A stretch of DNA of 64,000 bases from Candidatus Zhuqueibacterota bacterium (GCA_016931935.1 JAFGDW010000268.1:56414-120413), one strand, 5' to 3'; positions 32,797-42,539 are shown, counted from the first letter of the stretch. The notes: generated by a model not told the origin, from the letters alone. A program made the numbers and translations.

Positions 32797-32860
32797 ATAT
32801 TTCCTCTCATTATGGGTGCTTCAATAATGCAAGCGATTAGATAAAATATCGATAAGTCAA

Positions 32861-32892
32861 GAAACCAGATTTCTCAAGAAAACCTGATTTGT
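32861..32892. repeat. Dispersed hairpin repeat, ACAAACCAGG type (copy 5, degenerate)
   Basis: AAACCAGATTTC and GAAAACCTGATTT arms around TCAA, between two minus-strand genes and 16 bp past the stop of the upstream oxidoreductase. Confidence 0.5.
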
Positions 32893-32907
32893 GGATATTG
32901 AACAGTT

Positions 32908-34323
32908 TTACAATTCCCACCCTTCACGATATTCTATTTGCAGCAGTTCGTTCGCTTCAGGCAGATTTGTAAATTGCATATTTTCAGAATCCCATTCAAG
33001 GATCACATTTTTGGATTGCATAAACATGGCGATATTCCCCAGCAGCATCATTTCTGTCAATGGACCGGAATAGCTGAAATCAGTAGTGGATTTCTCGCCC
33101 TTAAGTATTGCATCGATCCACTCGGCATGAATCCCTGGTGAGCGGGGAATCGTTTTTGGAGGACGCATATAAGCCTTCATATCCGTTTCCGGAACAAGGC
33201 GCGGACTGCCACCATACGTGAAACACATTAAGTGACCTTTATCGCCAAGAAACAGCACACCACCACCACCGTCGCCGAGTCGGCGATGTGGTTCAAGAAA
33301 TTCCGGGCGTGGCGGATGGATACCACCATCAAACCAGGTGAGTTTGCATTCCGGATAATCTTCACCTCGCGCCGGGAATGTGTATGTCACCATCTCAGCA
33401 ATGGGGTAAGAATGCTTGGTGAACGGTGTGGAAGATGCCTGCACGGTTTTCGGCGCGCCAAGATTCAGCGGCCAATAAGCGTGATCGATGATGTGGGCGC
33501 CCATATCACCAATCGCGCCTGTACCAAAATCGATCCAGCCACGCCATGCGAACGGTAGATACGCCGGATTGTACGGCCGTTCCTTCATCGGACCAAGCCA
33601 CAAATCCCAGGCCAGGGTTTCGGGAATTGGAGGTGTATCCGTTGGCGCTTCGATGCCCTGTGGCCAGATCGGCCGATTGGTCCAGCAGTAGACTTCATGC
33701 ACTTTGCCAATTGCGCCATCCCAAATCCATTCATTGATCAAGCGGCCACCTTCGCCGGCGTGGCCCTGATTTCCCATCTGAGTGATGACACCGGTTTCTT
33801 TGGCAATTTGTGTTAATTTACGCGCTTCGGCTATGGTGTGAGTTAGCGGTTTTTGGCAGAATACATGCTTGCCCAAACGCATACCGCGTGCAGCAATGAC
33901 AGCGTGATTATGGTCAGGTGTGGAAACGGTAATCGCGTCAATCGATTTTTCTTTGTCCAGCATTTCGCGGAAATCACGGTATTTGGGCGCTTTATGAAAT
34001 TTTTCGAGAAGATCGGGTTGATCAGTCACATTTTCATTTACGTATTTGACAAATTCGGCCAATTGGGTATCATCGACGTCACAGAATGCTACGAGATTGG
34101 CGTTGGGGTGTTTGCTGCATTCGGAGATGTCGGATCGGCCTTTGCCGCCCACACCAACGAAGGCGATGTTAACCTTATCGCTGGGTGCAATGTATCCCGG
34201 TCCTCCAAGCACGTATCGCGGTACGATCATGAAGGCTGCAGCTGCAGTTGCACTTGCTCCGATAAATTGTCGTCGACTAATTAGACCATCGTTCGTGGAT
34301 GGGGATGTTTCGTTACGACTCAT
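32908..34323 (-). CDS. Tat-exported Gfo/Idh/MocA family oxidoreductase
   Basis: 471 aa. Twin-arginine signal ISRRQFIGASATAAAAFMIV, then RYVLGGPGYIAPSDKVNIAFVGVGGKG, an opening characteristic of a large secreted clade of the family. The catalytic motif is HVFCQKPLTHTIAEARKL (QKP for EKP), regular in this clade. Later blocks: WTNRPIWPQGIEAP, AWDLWLGPMKERPYNPAYLPFAWRGWIDFGTGAIGDMGAHIID. It is followed by the isomerase-DUF1080 lipoprotein and a further oxidoreductase on the same strand, separated by 110-200 bp with hairpins. Likely oxidises or reduces a sugar ring in the periplasm. Confidence 0.9.
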   Translation of the reverse strand: MSRNETSPSTNDGLISRRQFIGASATAAAAFMIVPRYVLGGPGYIAPSDKVNIAFVGVGGKGRSDISECSKHPNANLVAFCDVDDTQLAEFVKYVNENVTDQPDLLEKFHKAPKYRDFREMLDKEKSIDAITVSTPDHNHAVIAARGMRLGKHVFCQKPLTHTIAEARKLTQIAKETGVITQMGNQGHAGEGGRLINEWIWDGAIGKVHEVYCWTNRPIWPQGIEAPTDTPPIPETLAWDLWLGPMKERPYNPAYLPFAWRGWIDFGTGAIGDMGAHIIDHAYWPLNLGAPKTVQASSTPFTKHSYPIAEMVTYTFPARGEDYPECKLTWFDGGIHPPRPEFLEPHRRLGDGGGGVLFLGDKGHLMCFTYGGSPRLVPETDMKAYMRPPKTIPRSPGIHAEWIDAILKGEKSTTDFSYSGPLTEMMLLGNIAMFMQSKNVILEWDSENMQFTNLPEANELLQIEYREGWEL

Positions 34324-34824
34324 CGTTTATGCCCTTTCGATTTGAATGGATGTATTTTGGATCATTTTATTTTATTAAGAGTAATTTATTAGTCTTCTCT
34401 TGTGAGACGGCAGACGTAAGAAGTGAGAGGTCATATACATTACCGATTTCGAGAAATAAAGCGATCATCATTTTCTTTCGTGATCTATTGATTTCATTTC
34501 GCTACTGACAATTGGCGTTTGGCCGTTTGCTGAAAACGAATAGCTAATCGTTTTCGCTGAATGTAGTATATGTAATATATGTTGTATCTATTCACCCGTG
34601 ATGTCATTCCGGCACACCACGGCGCATCTACGACTGGATTCCGCGTTTTTTGTCCTGACGCGTCGGGAGAATCTCCGTAATAACTACGTTTGGATGAAGG
34701 AGATTCCGGTATTTCTCACACAAAAACGGTGTGAGAAAACCGGAATGACAGGTATCTGAATAGTAACTATATGTTTAATATATTACAGCTTCAAATATAA
34801 GTAACATTTATGAAAATGATGCTA
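34324..34824. other. Intergenic stretch with a 147-bp inverted-repeat element
   Basis: Between two minus-strand genes. The only structured part is the repeat at 34603-34749. The rest is AT-rich; the upstream part must hold the promoter of the oxidoreductase at 32908 but none could be fixed. Confidence 0.55.
34603..34749. repeat. MITE-like repeat with GTCATTCCGG ends
   Basis: Terminal inverted repeats GTCATTCCGG (34603-34612) and CCGGAATGAC (34740-34749). The right part holds the strong hairpin TTTCTCACAC/GTGTGAGAAA; the left part is GC-richer than the flanks. The GTCATTCC end is common to intergenic repeats in many bacteria. Confidence 0.6.
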
Positions 34825-35853
34825 TTAATTATTCACTAACTCCAATCCTAAAGAATACATTTTTTGATCACCGTTCAGCCAGCTTACTTCCTGAATGGAA
34901 TAATCGAATCTTACAGCGACAACATCCAAAATTGGTAAGCGGATGCCAAAGCCCGAGCATGAAAGTTTTTCCTGCACAATCTGTTCGAAAAAATCGATAA
35001 ATCCGTGTCGGATAAATAAAACATCCTTGAAACCGAATTCAGCCCCAAGATTGTAATAGATATGCTCATCTTTGGGGCGAACACCATCGAGAGCGATGAT
35101 CAAACTTACATTGTTCATTTTTCGAAATAAATCGGCGGACATGCCAAATCGTATCAGTCGCGGCAGATCGTATTCGGTTGTTATCAGATCGGGATTGATC
35201 GGATCATTGTTGCCATAAATGTTGGGATCTAAATCGATTGAGAATTGGTGATTGATTCCTTTCATTTTTATGGATGTACCGTAATTCAGAAAACTTAATC
35301 CGAAACGCACATCATACACCGGAAGTGTATAAATGAAGCCACCATCGAATGCAATCGCATCTGCGTCGCTACTATATATCCGCTCTTTGATGTATTTAGC
35401 GGTGATGCCAGCGGATAGTGAGTTCCAAAATATTTTTCCATAACTTAGGCCTGTGACAGAACTGCCGGAATCATACCACTCTCCTGTGCCGTTCGGCTGA
35501 GATTCGATTGTTACTTGCATATCATCCATGTTTAAAGATTTGTATGAAAGATGAAGCGCTCCCCAGCGATTTAAATGAAGTGCGAATGAGATGTCATTAA
35601 AATGAAATGATGTTAATAGATCGGAATAGCTATAATCGATGATAGTGTGCTGTAAATGCCCCAATCCCGCGGGATTCCAGTAGGCGCCGGATGCGTCATC
35701 GGCGATGCTGCTGAATGCGCTGCCCATTCCTCTGGCACGGGCGCCCATGTCGATTGTCAGAAAGGTCGCTGCAGTTGTGCCAAAATCTGATTGTCCGGCA
35801 GCAGAGATCGAAAAGAGAAGAATACAAGGAAATAATATCGATAAGTATCGCAC
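34825..35853 (-). CDS. PorV/PorQ-like outer-membrane beta-barrel protein
   Basis: 342 aa, GTG start at 35853 preceded by AGGAA. Signal peptide MRYLSILFPCILLFSISAAGQ. The first mature segment FLTIDMGARARGMGSAFSSIADDASGAYWNPAGL is the signature of PorV/PorQ-type proteins, which in type IX secretion shuttle or anchor cargo at the outer membrane. The rest alternates aromatic and polar residues as in a 14-strand barrel, ending in a short strand YSLGLELVNN. It is directly downstream of a HEAT-repeat gene (25 bp). This fits the presence of a YPNPFN-tailed protein at 4388. Confidence 0.82.
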   Translation of the reverse strand: MRYLSILFPCILLFSISAAGQSDFGTTAATFLTIDMGARARGMGSAFSSIADDASGAYWNPAGLGHLQHTIIDYSYSDLLTSFHFNDISFALHLNRWGALHLSYKSLNMDDMQVTIESQPNGTGEWYDSGSSVTGLSYGKIFWNSLSAGITAKYIKERIYSSDADAIAFDGGFIYTLPVYDVRFGLSFLNYGTSIKMKGINHQFSIDLDPNIYGNNDPINPDLITTEYDLPRLIRFGMSADLFRKMNNVSLIIALDGVRPKDEHIYYNLGAEFGFKDVLFIRHGFIDFFEQIVQEKLSCSGFGIRLPILDVVAVRFDYSIQEVSWLNGDQKMYSLGLELVNN

Positions 35854-35878
35854 GGATTATTCCTGCAATAATTACATT

Positions 35879-37942
35879 TTATTCCTGAGAATTACGTTTT
35901 AAAAACTGTTTGCCTTCATCTTTCACATGCACGTTCGCACTATTTTCAATCACATTATTTACTTCAGTTCTGAGACATTCAAGCGTATGGGTTTGAATAG
36001 CGTTGGAAATTTTTATAATGGCCATTTCTGCTTCGGGTTTTAGCTGGTCGTCGTACAATAGGGATTTCGCCAAATCAAGGGCATCAAACAGACCGATTTT
36101 AGAAACTCCCGCCAGTATCATTTGTTTTTCTTCTTTTTGTGTAGCAAGCGGCAAGGCATTTTTATACAACGCGAAACGTTCTTCAAGCAAAAGTGTTGTA
36201 TCTCTGTCGACCAAATCGATGTAACCACGCAGTGCCAGAATTCCATCTACATCCCTTGATGTACGCGCGATTTTTTCAAGGTCTGCGCGTGGAGAACTAC
36301 TTGGCCAGTCACCAAGCGCGTCAATTGCTGCCCTGCGAACAGACTTTCGCTTATCGGTCAATGCTTTACGCATCGTTGGTAGTGCGGCATCATTCCCGAT
36401 ATTTCCCAGAATGTGGATGAAAGCGCTAAATCGTTCCGGTGATGTTTCATCCTTGAGCTGGTGAATAATAATCTCGCTGCAGGCCGGTGCATCATTTCGT
36501 TTTGCGATTGAAATTAAAGCCTGTTCTGCGCGCTTCATTTCGTTAGTATCGTCAATCGTGTCAAATCGGGTGACAAGTTTTGGGAAGTGATCCATACTTG
36601 CCAACATACCAAGACTGCGCCAACACTCGCGACGAACATTTGGATTATCGTCGATCAATGTAGCGATAAGTGTGTCACAGGCATCGGTAATGTTTCGGTC
36701 GGCTGTACTATGAATGAGCGCAATTTTCATTGAGTCATCGGCTGTGGGAATTAGGTTAATAATTGTTTCGTCGATATTTTTGGAATTTAATAGTGTCAAA
36801 CTTTCCTGTGCAGCCATTTGTTCATTATGCGAACCATCGATACTCCAATGCGCCAGCATTTCAATATCATCTGCCATGCCCAATGTGCTGAATGATTTTA
36901 AAGCAGCAACACGTACATCGCGCGATGAATCTTCTAATGCAACCAGGGCAGTCTGACGAAACGCCGATTCACTACGTTCTGAAAAAACGCTTAATAACCG
37001 GATTTTTGTCAACGGAGAATATGTATTCCATGAAGCTGATAAACGGGAAATCGACAAGGAGTCCGGTAATTCCGATATGTATGAAATTGCCACTGCCTGA
37101 ATATTTTGATTCTCTTTTAACAACGCGATCCGGATTAAATCAAATGCCTGATCTCCGGCTGTTTGTAGTAAACCTCGAAATGCCGCCAGACGTATTGGTA
37201 ACGGATACGATTCATGATATAATGTGCCATAAATACGCGCCGCATCAGCACGGTTATCTATTTGAAGCGATTTATCCGCACATGCGAGATAACTTTCAAG
37301 TACGGCATCTTGAACATTGCCTGATGTCGATTCCACAGCTTTGGACAGTACTGTTCGCGCATCTGCAGTAGCGATTTTGCCAAGTGCTCCAGCAGCAGCC
37401 GTTGCAATCACTTCATCCTTATCGAATAGTAATTTTGATAACGGTTTCACTGCGCTTTCATCTGCTCGTTGCCCAAGTGCGTTTATAATCCCAACTTTTG
37501 TATCCCCACGGGTTTTTTTTAATGCATCACGCAATGTTTCACTAACCGGTTTGCCGGGAATCTGTTCCAGCGCATAAAGTGCTGAATTGGCAGTTTCGTC
37601 GCGATTTAATAATTGGGCTAAAATAGGGACCGATGCTTTCGTACCGATCAAGTGTAATTCTCTGCAGAAAAATTGGGTACCAGCGATCGATATATTTGTT
37701 TGAAGTTGTTTTATGATCTTGAGTTCTATTTGTTGGATGAAAACCGAGTCTTCATTCTTTTTATTGATGAGCTGATGGATTTCGTTCAGGCATTGACGGT
37801 TTTCACCGTATTCATACTCGGTTGCATGGGAAAAAAGTGAATCAATTTGAGGAAGCGTCGCTATTACAGGTTGAGTTGATGCACATACGCAAGAAGTGAA
37901 TACCAGTATCCGAACCAATCGCCAAAAAGCGATTTTCTTCAT
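35879..37942 (-). CDS. Exported HEAT-repeat protein
   Basis: 687 aa. Signal peptide FWRLVRILVFTSCVCASTQPVIA. Most of the mature protein is HEAT/PBS-lyase-like repeats about 30 residues long, for example AVKPLSKLLFDKDEVIATAAAGALGKIA, DDNPNVRRECWRSLGMLASM and LPTMRKALTDKRKSVRRAAIDALGDW. Such solenoids bind proteins and have no catalysis. With the PorV-like gene 25 bp downstream it forms a likely two-gene unit, so it may be part of an envelope assembly; this is inference. Confidence 0.82.
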   Translation of the reverse strand: MKKIAFWRLVRILVFTSCVCASTQPVIATLPQIDSLFSHATEYEYGENRQCLNEIHQLINKKNEDSVFIQQIELKIIKQLQTNISIAGTQFFCRELHLIGTKASVPILAQLLNRDETANSALYALEQIPGKPVSETLRDALKKTRGDTKVGIINALGQRADESAVKPLSKLLFDKDEVIATAAAGALGKIATADARTVLSKAVESTSGNVQDAVLESYLACADKSLQIDNRADAARIYGTLYHESYPLPIRLAAFRGLLQTAGDQAFDLIRIALLKENQNIQAVAISYISELPDSLSISRLSASWNTYSPLTKIRLLSVFSERSESAFRQTALVALEDSSRDVRVAALKSFSTLGMADDIEMLAHWSIDGSHNEQMAAQESLTLLNSKNIDETIINLIPTADDSMKIALIHSTADRNITDACDTLIATLIDDNPNVRRECWRSLGMLASMDHFPKLVTRFDTIDDTNEMKRAEQALISIAKRNDAPACSEIIIHQLKDETSPERFSAFIHILGNIGNDAALPTMRKALTDKRKSVRRAAIDALGDWPSSSPRADLEKIARTSRDVDGILALRGYIDLVDRDTTLLLEERFALYKNALPLATQKEEKQMILAGVSKIGLFDALDLAKSLLYDDQLKPEAEMAIIKISNAIQTHTLECLRTEVNNVIENSANVHVKDEGKQFLKRNSQE

Positions 37943-38413
37943 CGGGGGAACTCCTTCAATTAAGAGCGCCTAATCTCGAAAACGCATACTAACGTGCAGT
38001 GCAAGTTGCTTTGAAGGCAAGGATGTAATTTCAATATACGGATGTCCTATGGCAATCTCAAGTAAAAATATGTAAAAAAGGTTTGGGACTTTATAAAATT
38101 TTCATTGTATATAGATGTTATTTGAACTGGAATTAATGAATTATCACTGCGGTTATCCAGTTAGCTCCGAAAACCTAAATCATAGTTCCGTCCGCGACCT
38201 GTCGGGACGGAATTCAGTTCCGTCGCGCTGCGACGCCTGGATAAGTTACGTTTAGAATCGATAAAATGAGCCTAACGAATTAGATAAATAAAGCGTTATC
38301 TGCTGTACGGAGACCGTCCATGTATTCCGCCGGAGACCGGCGGAACGATTCAAGTTCTTATTTATTTAGAAATAGACCGTTCGGACTAAAGTGGATAGCT
38401 GAAAATTATCACA
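37943..38413. other. Repeat-rich intergenic region
   Basis: 471 bp between minus-strand genes. Contains the palindromic repeats listed at 38153-38344. No gene is seen; the 5' end should hold the promoter of the HEAT-repeat gene. Confidence 0.55.
38153..38344. repeat. Cluster of palindromic repeats
   Basis: TTATCCAG (38153-38160) and CTGGATAA (38237-38244) bracket 92 bp that include CCGTCC/GGACGG and TCGCG/CGCGA-type hairpins. Further on, TCCGCCGG/CCGGCGGA with an AGA loop (38326-38344) is a perfect 8-bp hairpin. All are GC-rich islands in an AT-rich region. Confidence 0.55.
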
Positions 38414-39346
38414 TTAAAAACTAATATTAATGAACGGCATAAATGATGGGCCCGCAGTGTATTTAATTGTATTAAGCAGGCCGATTTGGACACCGGTTAG
38501 CGATTCTGCACTATTTATCAGTCCGATTTGTGTGCCGATTATGTGCTTTCCGGAATTGATGAGTCCTAATTGGGCAAATCCCAATTCATGTGTCGTATTT
38601 TGAATACCAGCCTGAAGTCCCCATGTCGATCTGGCTGAGTTGATAATGCCCACCTGCAGTCCCCGAAGGTCGGTCCGAATATTGTTGACAATACCCACAT
38701 CCAAACCATTTAATTCGACATTATTCCCGTAAATAGTATTAATCCGCAAACCGCAGATTCGCACGGATGATGGAACAACCTGCATCGGATAGAAAAAAGA
38801 GAGTTGAAACGGAAAGATACCCCATTTTTCAGGTTGCTGTTTGGGCGGCAACTCATTGCTTTGGGTATCTGTAGGTAGGTTTGAGTTTTCTGTTAATTTT
38901 TGGGCAACCTGCTTCATGCCGGATTTTAATAAATCTTCAATTGAGCATTTGCAATCATAGGTGGCTATGTTTAATATTTCTCCTGATTCCACGCTAACCA
39001 GTCGGGCGGAAATGGTGTAAATTCCCTGAAGCCTGCTAATAGTGCCTCCAACGATTTGTCCGACACCGATAAGTTTCCCCATTTTGACCATACATTCATC
39101 GGACACACAACCGCTCTGTTGAAAGCCCTGTTCAGATAGGATTTCATTCATCATTTCGCGTTCAACAATTTTAAATGAATTGGTACCGAACAGCTCCGAG
39201 CGCAGGCGTTCGGTGAGAACAACTGCCTCGTTATCAGAAACACCAATATATCTGAATTCGGTAACAGCAAGAGAAGTTTGTCCATGGCTTTGTGGCACAA
39301 TGGAGACAGAGAGTAGTAATAAAAGAGTCAGAAGTTGTTTATACAT
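38414..39346 (-). CDS. CsgG/LpoB-like domain fused to GLQIGLINS-type repeats
   Basis: 310 aa from ATG 39346, one base after the stop of the histidine kinase gene, with AAAAGGACC as ribosome site. Signal peptide MYKQLLTLLLLLSVSIVPQSHG. The N-terminal half (about 20-160) has SLAVTEFRYIGVSDNEAVVLTERLRSEL, FKIVEREMMNEILSEQGFQQSGC and IGVGQIVGGTISRLQGIYTISARLV, the pattern of CsgG/LpoB-like envelope proteins. The C-terminal half has at least five imperfect repeats of the form GLQVGIINSA about 20 residues apart, known from surface repeat families in spirochaetes and Bacteroidota. Probably surface or outer-membrane. Tightly linked to the kinase. Confidence 0.75.
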   Translation of the reverse strand: MYKQLLTLLLLLSVSIVPQSHGQTSLAVTEFRYIGVSDNEAVVLTERLRSELFGTNSFKIVEREMMNEILSEQGFQQSGCVSDECMVKMGKLIGVGQIVGGTISRLQGIYTISARLVSVESGEILNIATYDCKCSIEDLLKSGMKQVAQKLTENSNLPTDTQSNELPPKQQPEKWGIFPFQLSFFYPMQVVPSSVRICGLRINTIYGNNVELNGLDVGIVNNIRTDLRGLQVGIINSARSTWGLQAGIQNTTHELGFAQLGLINSGKHIIGTQIGLINSAESLTGVQIGLLNTIKYTAGPSFMPFINISF

Positions 39347-39347
39347 A

Positions 39348-42300
39348 CTAGGTCCTTTTGGGTAAGGTAATAAAAAATGTACTTCCTTTTCCGATTTCCG
39401 ATTCAACCCAAATTTCCCCGCCATAAAGTTCAACGATTTTATTGACAACTGTTAAGCCGATTCCGGTGCTTTCGATTTCATCGCGTGCATGCAACGTTTG
39501 AAAAATTTTAAATATTCGTTTGAAATGCTGTTTATCGATACCAGGTCCGTTATCAGTAATACTCAGTTTCCACATTTTACCAGCGTCCTGACAGCGGATT
39601 GATACGAATCCTTCCGGTTTATCCATAAATTTTACGGCATTACTTAACAAATTTTCAAATAGTTGCACAAAACGTGTATGATCGCCGATGATCGTGGGTA
39701 ATTCACACTCGACCGTTATATGAATATAGTCGGGCGGCGATATTAACTCAATAGCCTCATCAATTATTTTATTTAAGTTGACGGACACCGGTTCTTCGTG
39801 GGTACGTCCAATTCTGGAATATTCCAGAATACCATCAATTAGCCGGTCCATGCGCTGTACCCGGCCAATAAGCAAATTTAACATCTCTTTGCCGCTATTA
39901 TCGAGTAAATTCGAATAATCCGTTGATAACCAGTTGGAAATTTGACTCACTGCACGAAGTGGCGCTTTTAAATCATGCGAGACGATATAGGCAAAATTTT
40001 TCAATTCCTTGTTTGCGGCCTCTAATTGAGATGTCCGGCGGATAACACGTTGTTCAAGTTCTTTGTTTAATTTAAGGATCTGTTTTTCAGCCTCTCGTCG
40101 TTCGGAGATATCGGTTGCAAATGAGAAGGATAGTCTTCTTCCTTCATATTCAATAAAATTGATGTTGACTTCAACAGGGAACTGCGTCCCATTCTTTCGT
40201 CTATGGATTGTCTCGATAGTAGTTACCTTAGAATCGCGCGTTCGCAAACGGTGGACTTTCCAAATTTCAGGCTGCAATGTCGGGTCAATTTCCCATATTT
40301 TTAACTGAAGTAATTCATTTAAAGAATATCCCAAATTACTGCATGCATAATTGTTTGCATAATAAATATCACCATCATCATTTATCTGGAAAATGCTGAT
40401 TTGTGCATTGTCAATACCAAATTGGGTAATATGAAGTTGTGCCTCGGCACGTTTGCGTGCAGTGATATCCTGAATTGTACCAATCATTTCAATCGGACGA
40501 TTGTCGCCATCATAACGCAATTCACCCAAACCATGGACCCAGGTTTCTTCACCCGTTTTATAATTGATAATTCGGTATTCTTTATCGAACAAATTTCGTT
40601 CCCGAATGACGTGACTCAACAGGTAATCCTGCATAGTTTCCCGGTCATCAGAATGGATAATTTGTATCCAACCCTGAACGGAACGGTCAAATGAGTCATC
40701 GATTCCAAATATGTCATCCAATTCTTCTGAACTGCTCCACACACCCTTGTGAATGTCGAACAGGTACGAGCCAATATTTCCGACCCGTTGTGATTCTTTG
40801 AGGAAATATTCGTTTTCCCGAATAAGAGACTCGGCTTGTTTTCTATTGGTTATTTCTCGCGTATATTCAGTAAATCCTTTTATCTGGTCGTTTTCAATAA
40901 CCGGGAAATAATGAATTTCGAAATGGCGAATATTGCCCGGCGTTGCTTCATACGGAAATTCAACCTGAAATTTCTCGCCTGAAAGAACACGTTCGTGCAG
41001 ACTATCCCACCATGCTTGAGTTGCAGTATCGTTTATGGATTTGTGGGGATTTATTCCCGGTTTCATATCGATGTTCAACAATTCTTTCATCATACGTGCG
41101 TAACCGGAATTATACATCACCGGTTTTCTGTTTTCGTCAGCGATCATTATGTATTCATCGGTGTTTTCGAAAATAGTCGACAGTCGGAAGTAAGCTAGCT
41201 GAAGCTCCTTCTCAGCTAATTTGGCGACGCTAATATCCTGCAGGGTACCGATTATTTTTACAATGTCATTGTTTCCATTTCGTATCTGTTTGCTAGTGTG
41301 TTGAACATATCGTATTGTTTCATCAGGAAGAATGATACGATATTCGAAAATCATCGGCGTATCGAATTTTTGCATCTGTTCAGATACTTTTGTTTTTACA
41401 AATGACAAATCGTCCGGATGAATAACGGCAAAAATCCGCTCAAAAGTTGGTGTACCATCATCAATATCAAAACCAAATAACCGATAGACCTCATCTGTCC
41501 ATCCAATTTCTAAATTAGGAAGAGATATCCACCATGTACCGATATGGGCATTTGCCTGCGAGTCATCAAGAATTTGCATGGTATCACGAAATTGTTGTTC
41601 GCGACGTTTTTGATCGGTAATATCTGTATGGACACCAACAAGTCCAATTAATTTATTGGATTTATCTTTAATGGGGTAGGCACGCAGAAGAATATTCAGG
41701 ATGTTTTTATACCTGTCGTACATTTCGACCTCACCGTTCCAGCTATGCCCGGCTATGATCGATTGAAATATTTTGCGCCCGATAGCCTCATCCACATAAA
41801 CCGTTGCAGGTGGATCATCTCCGATTTTTCCGAATAAATTATCAAAAGCGCTATTCTGATACCAGTGTTTACCATCCGGGGTAGACATACCAATGGCATC
41901 TGATGATGATTCTACCGCGCTTCGGAAATATGTCAGCAATTGAGCTGCATGATCACTACCGGTATTGTGCAATCCTTCAGGCTGATCGCTGTGGTCGTAA
42001 TTATCGATTCCGGATTTACGCATTCTTAACTTAAATAACGCCATTCCCAAATTGTCAGCTAAATTGTTAATGTGAGAAAGAACATTCTGATTACTGATAA
42101 AATCCGAAGATGCGCCGAGTGTCATCAGTCCAAAAATCTGATCATTATGATTCAGGCTAACAGACACGGCCGATTTGCCGACATAACATTTCGTGAACGG
42201 AGCACCTTCCTCGACAATTGCTGATGTTGGGATGAAAACTATGCCTGGCCGTAATAATGCCTCGCTAAAATAATTTGGAATTTGCCCACGCCCGAGTTGC

Positions 42301-42539
42301 TCAGACAATGCATCAAACTCCGCATTGAAGCCTGAGCTGAATACGAATGAAGCCTGTGTAGATTCATTATTTAATAAAATCCATGCGTTATCACATACGG
42401 ATTGATCGATCAAATGGTTACAAGTTGCGGAAAGCAATGCCGATGGAGTTGCTTCGCCTAACAGCTCCTTATTTATCTGTTGAATGGCAACGATTAACCG
42501 ATTTAAATATGTCAACAGATCCGTTGATGTTTTCTCCAT
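39348..42539 (-). CDS. Cytoplasmic GAF-PAS(x5) sensor histidine kinase
   Basis: 1063 aa without signal peptide or membrane helix. Order: GAF-like domain (about 1-185), then five PAS domains, recognised from repeated endings such as GVHTDITDQKRREQ, GTLQDISVAKLAEK, EYTREITNRKQAES, GTIQDITARKRAEA and FATDISERREAEK. The HisKA H-box SHDLKAPLR has phospho-accepting His855. The HATPase part shows NLLSNAVKFM, TDNGPGIDKQHFKRIFKIF and STGIGLTVVNKIVELYGG. No receiver or output domain, so a separate partner is needed. Its last bases contain the ribosome site of the CsgG-like gene (TAG-T-ATG), implying coupled translation. Signal unknown. Confidence 0.9.
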   Translation of the reverse strand: MEKTSTDLLTYLNRLIVAIQQINKELLGEATPSALLSATCNHLIDQSVCDNAWILLNNESTQASFVFSSGFNAEFDALSEQLGRGQIPNYFSEALLRPGIVFIPTSAIVEEGAPFTKCYVGKSAVSVSLNHNDQIFGLMTLGASSDFISNQNVLSHINNLADNLGMALFKLRMRKSGIDNYDHSDQPEGLHNTGSDHAAQLLTYFRSAVESSSDAIGMSTPDGKHWYQNSAFDNLFGKIGDDPPATVYVDEAIGRKIFQSIIAGHSWNGEVEMYDRYKNILNILLRAYPIKDKSNKLIGLVGVHTDITDQKRREQQFRDTMQILDDSQANAHIGTWWISLPNLEIGWTDEVYRLFGFDIDDGTPTFERIFAVIHPDDLSFVKTKVSEQMQKFDTPMIFEYRIILPDETIRYVQHTSKQIRNGNNDIVKIIGTLQDISVAKLAEKELQLAYFRLSTIFENTDEYIMIADENRKPVMYNSGYARMMKELLNIDMKPGINPHKSINDTATQAWWDSLHERVLSGEKFQVEFPYEATPGNIRHFEIHYFPVIENDQIKGFTEYTREITNRKQAESLIRENEYFLKESQRVGNIGSYLFDIHKGVWSSSEELDDIFGIDDSFDRSVQGWIQIIHSDDRETMQDYLLSHVIRERNLFDKEYRIINYKTGEETWVHGLGELRYDGDNRPIEMIGTIQDITARKRAEAQLHITQFGIDNAQISIFQINDDGDIYYANNYACSNLGYSLNELLQLKIWEIDPTLQPEIWKVHRLRTRDSKVTTIETIHRRKNGTQFPVEVNINFIEYEGRRLSFSFATDISERREAEKQILKLNKELEQRVIRRTSQLEAANKELKNFAYIVSHDLKAPLRAVSQISNWLSTDYSNLLDNSGKEMLNLLIGRVQRMDRLIDGILEYSRIGRTHEEPVSVNLNKIIDEAIELISPPDYIHITVECELPTIIGDHTRFVQLFENLLSNAVKFMDKPEGFVSIRCQDAGKMWKLSITDNGPGIDKQHFKRIFKIFQTLHARDEIESTGIGLTVVNKIVELYGGEIWVESEIGKGSTFFITLPKRT

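Noticed and set aside
34299..34508. Short plus-strand open frame after the oxidoreductase
   Set aside because: AT-rich, no start signal, and overlaps the region that should contain the promoter of the minus-strand gene.
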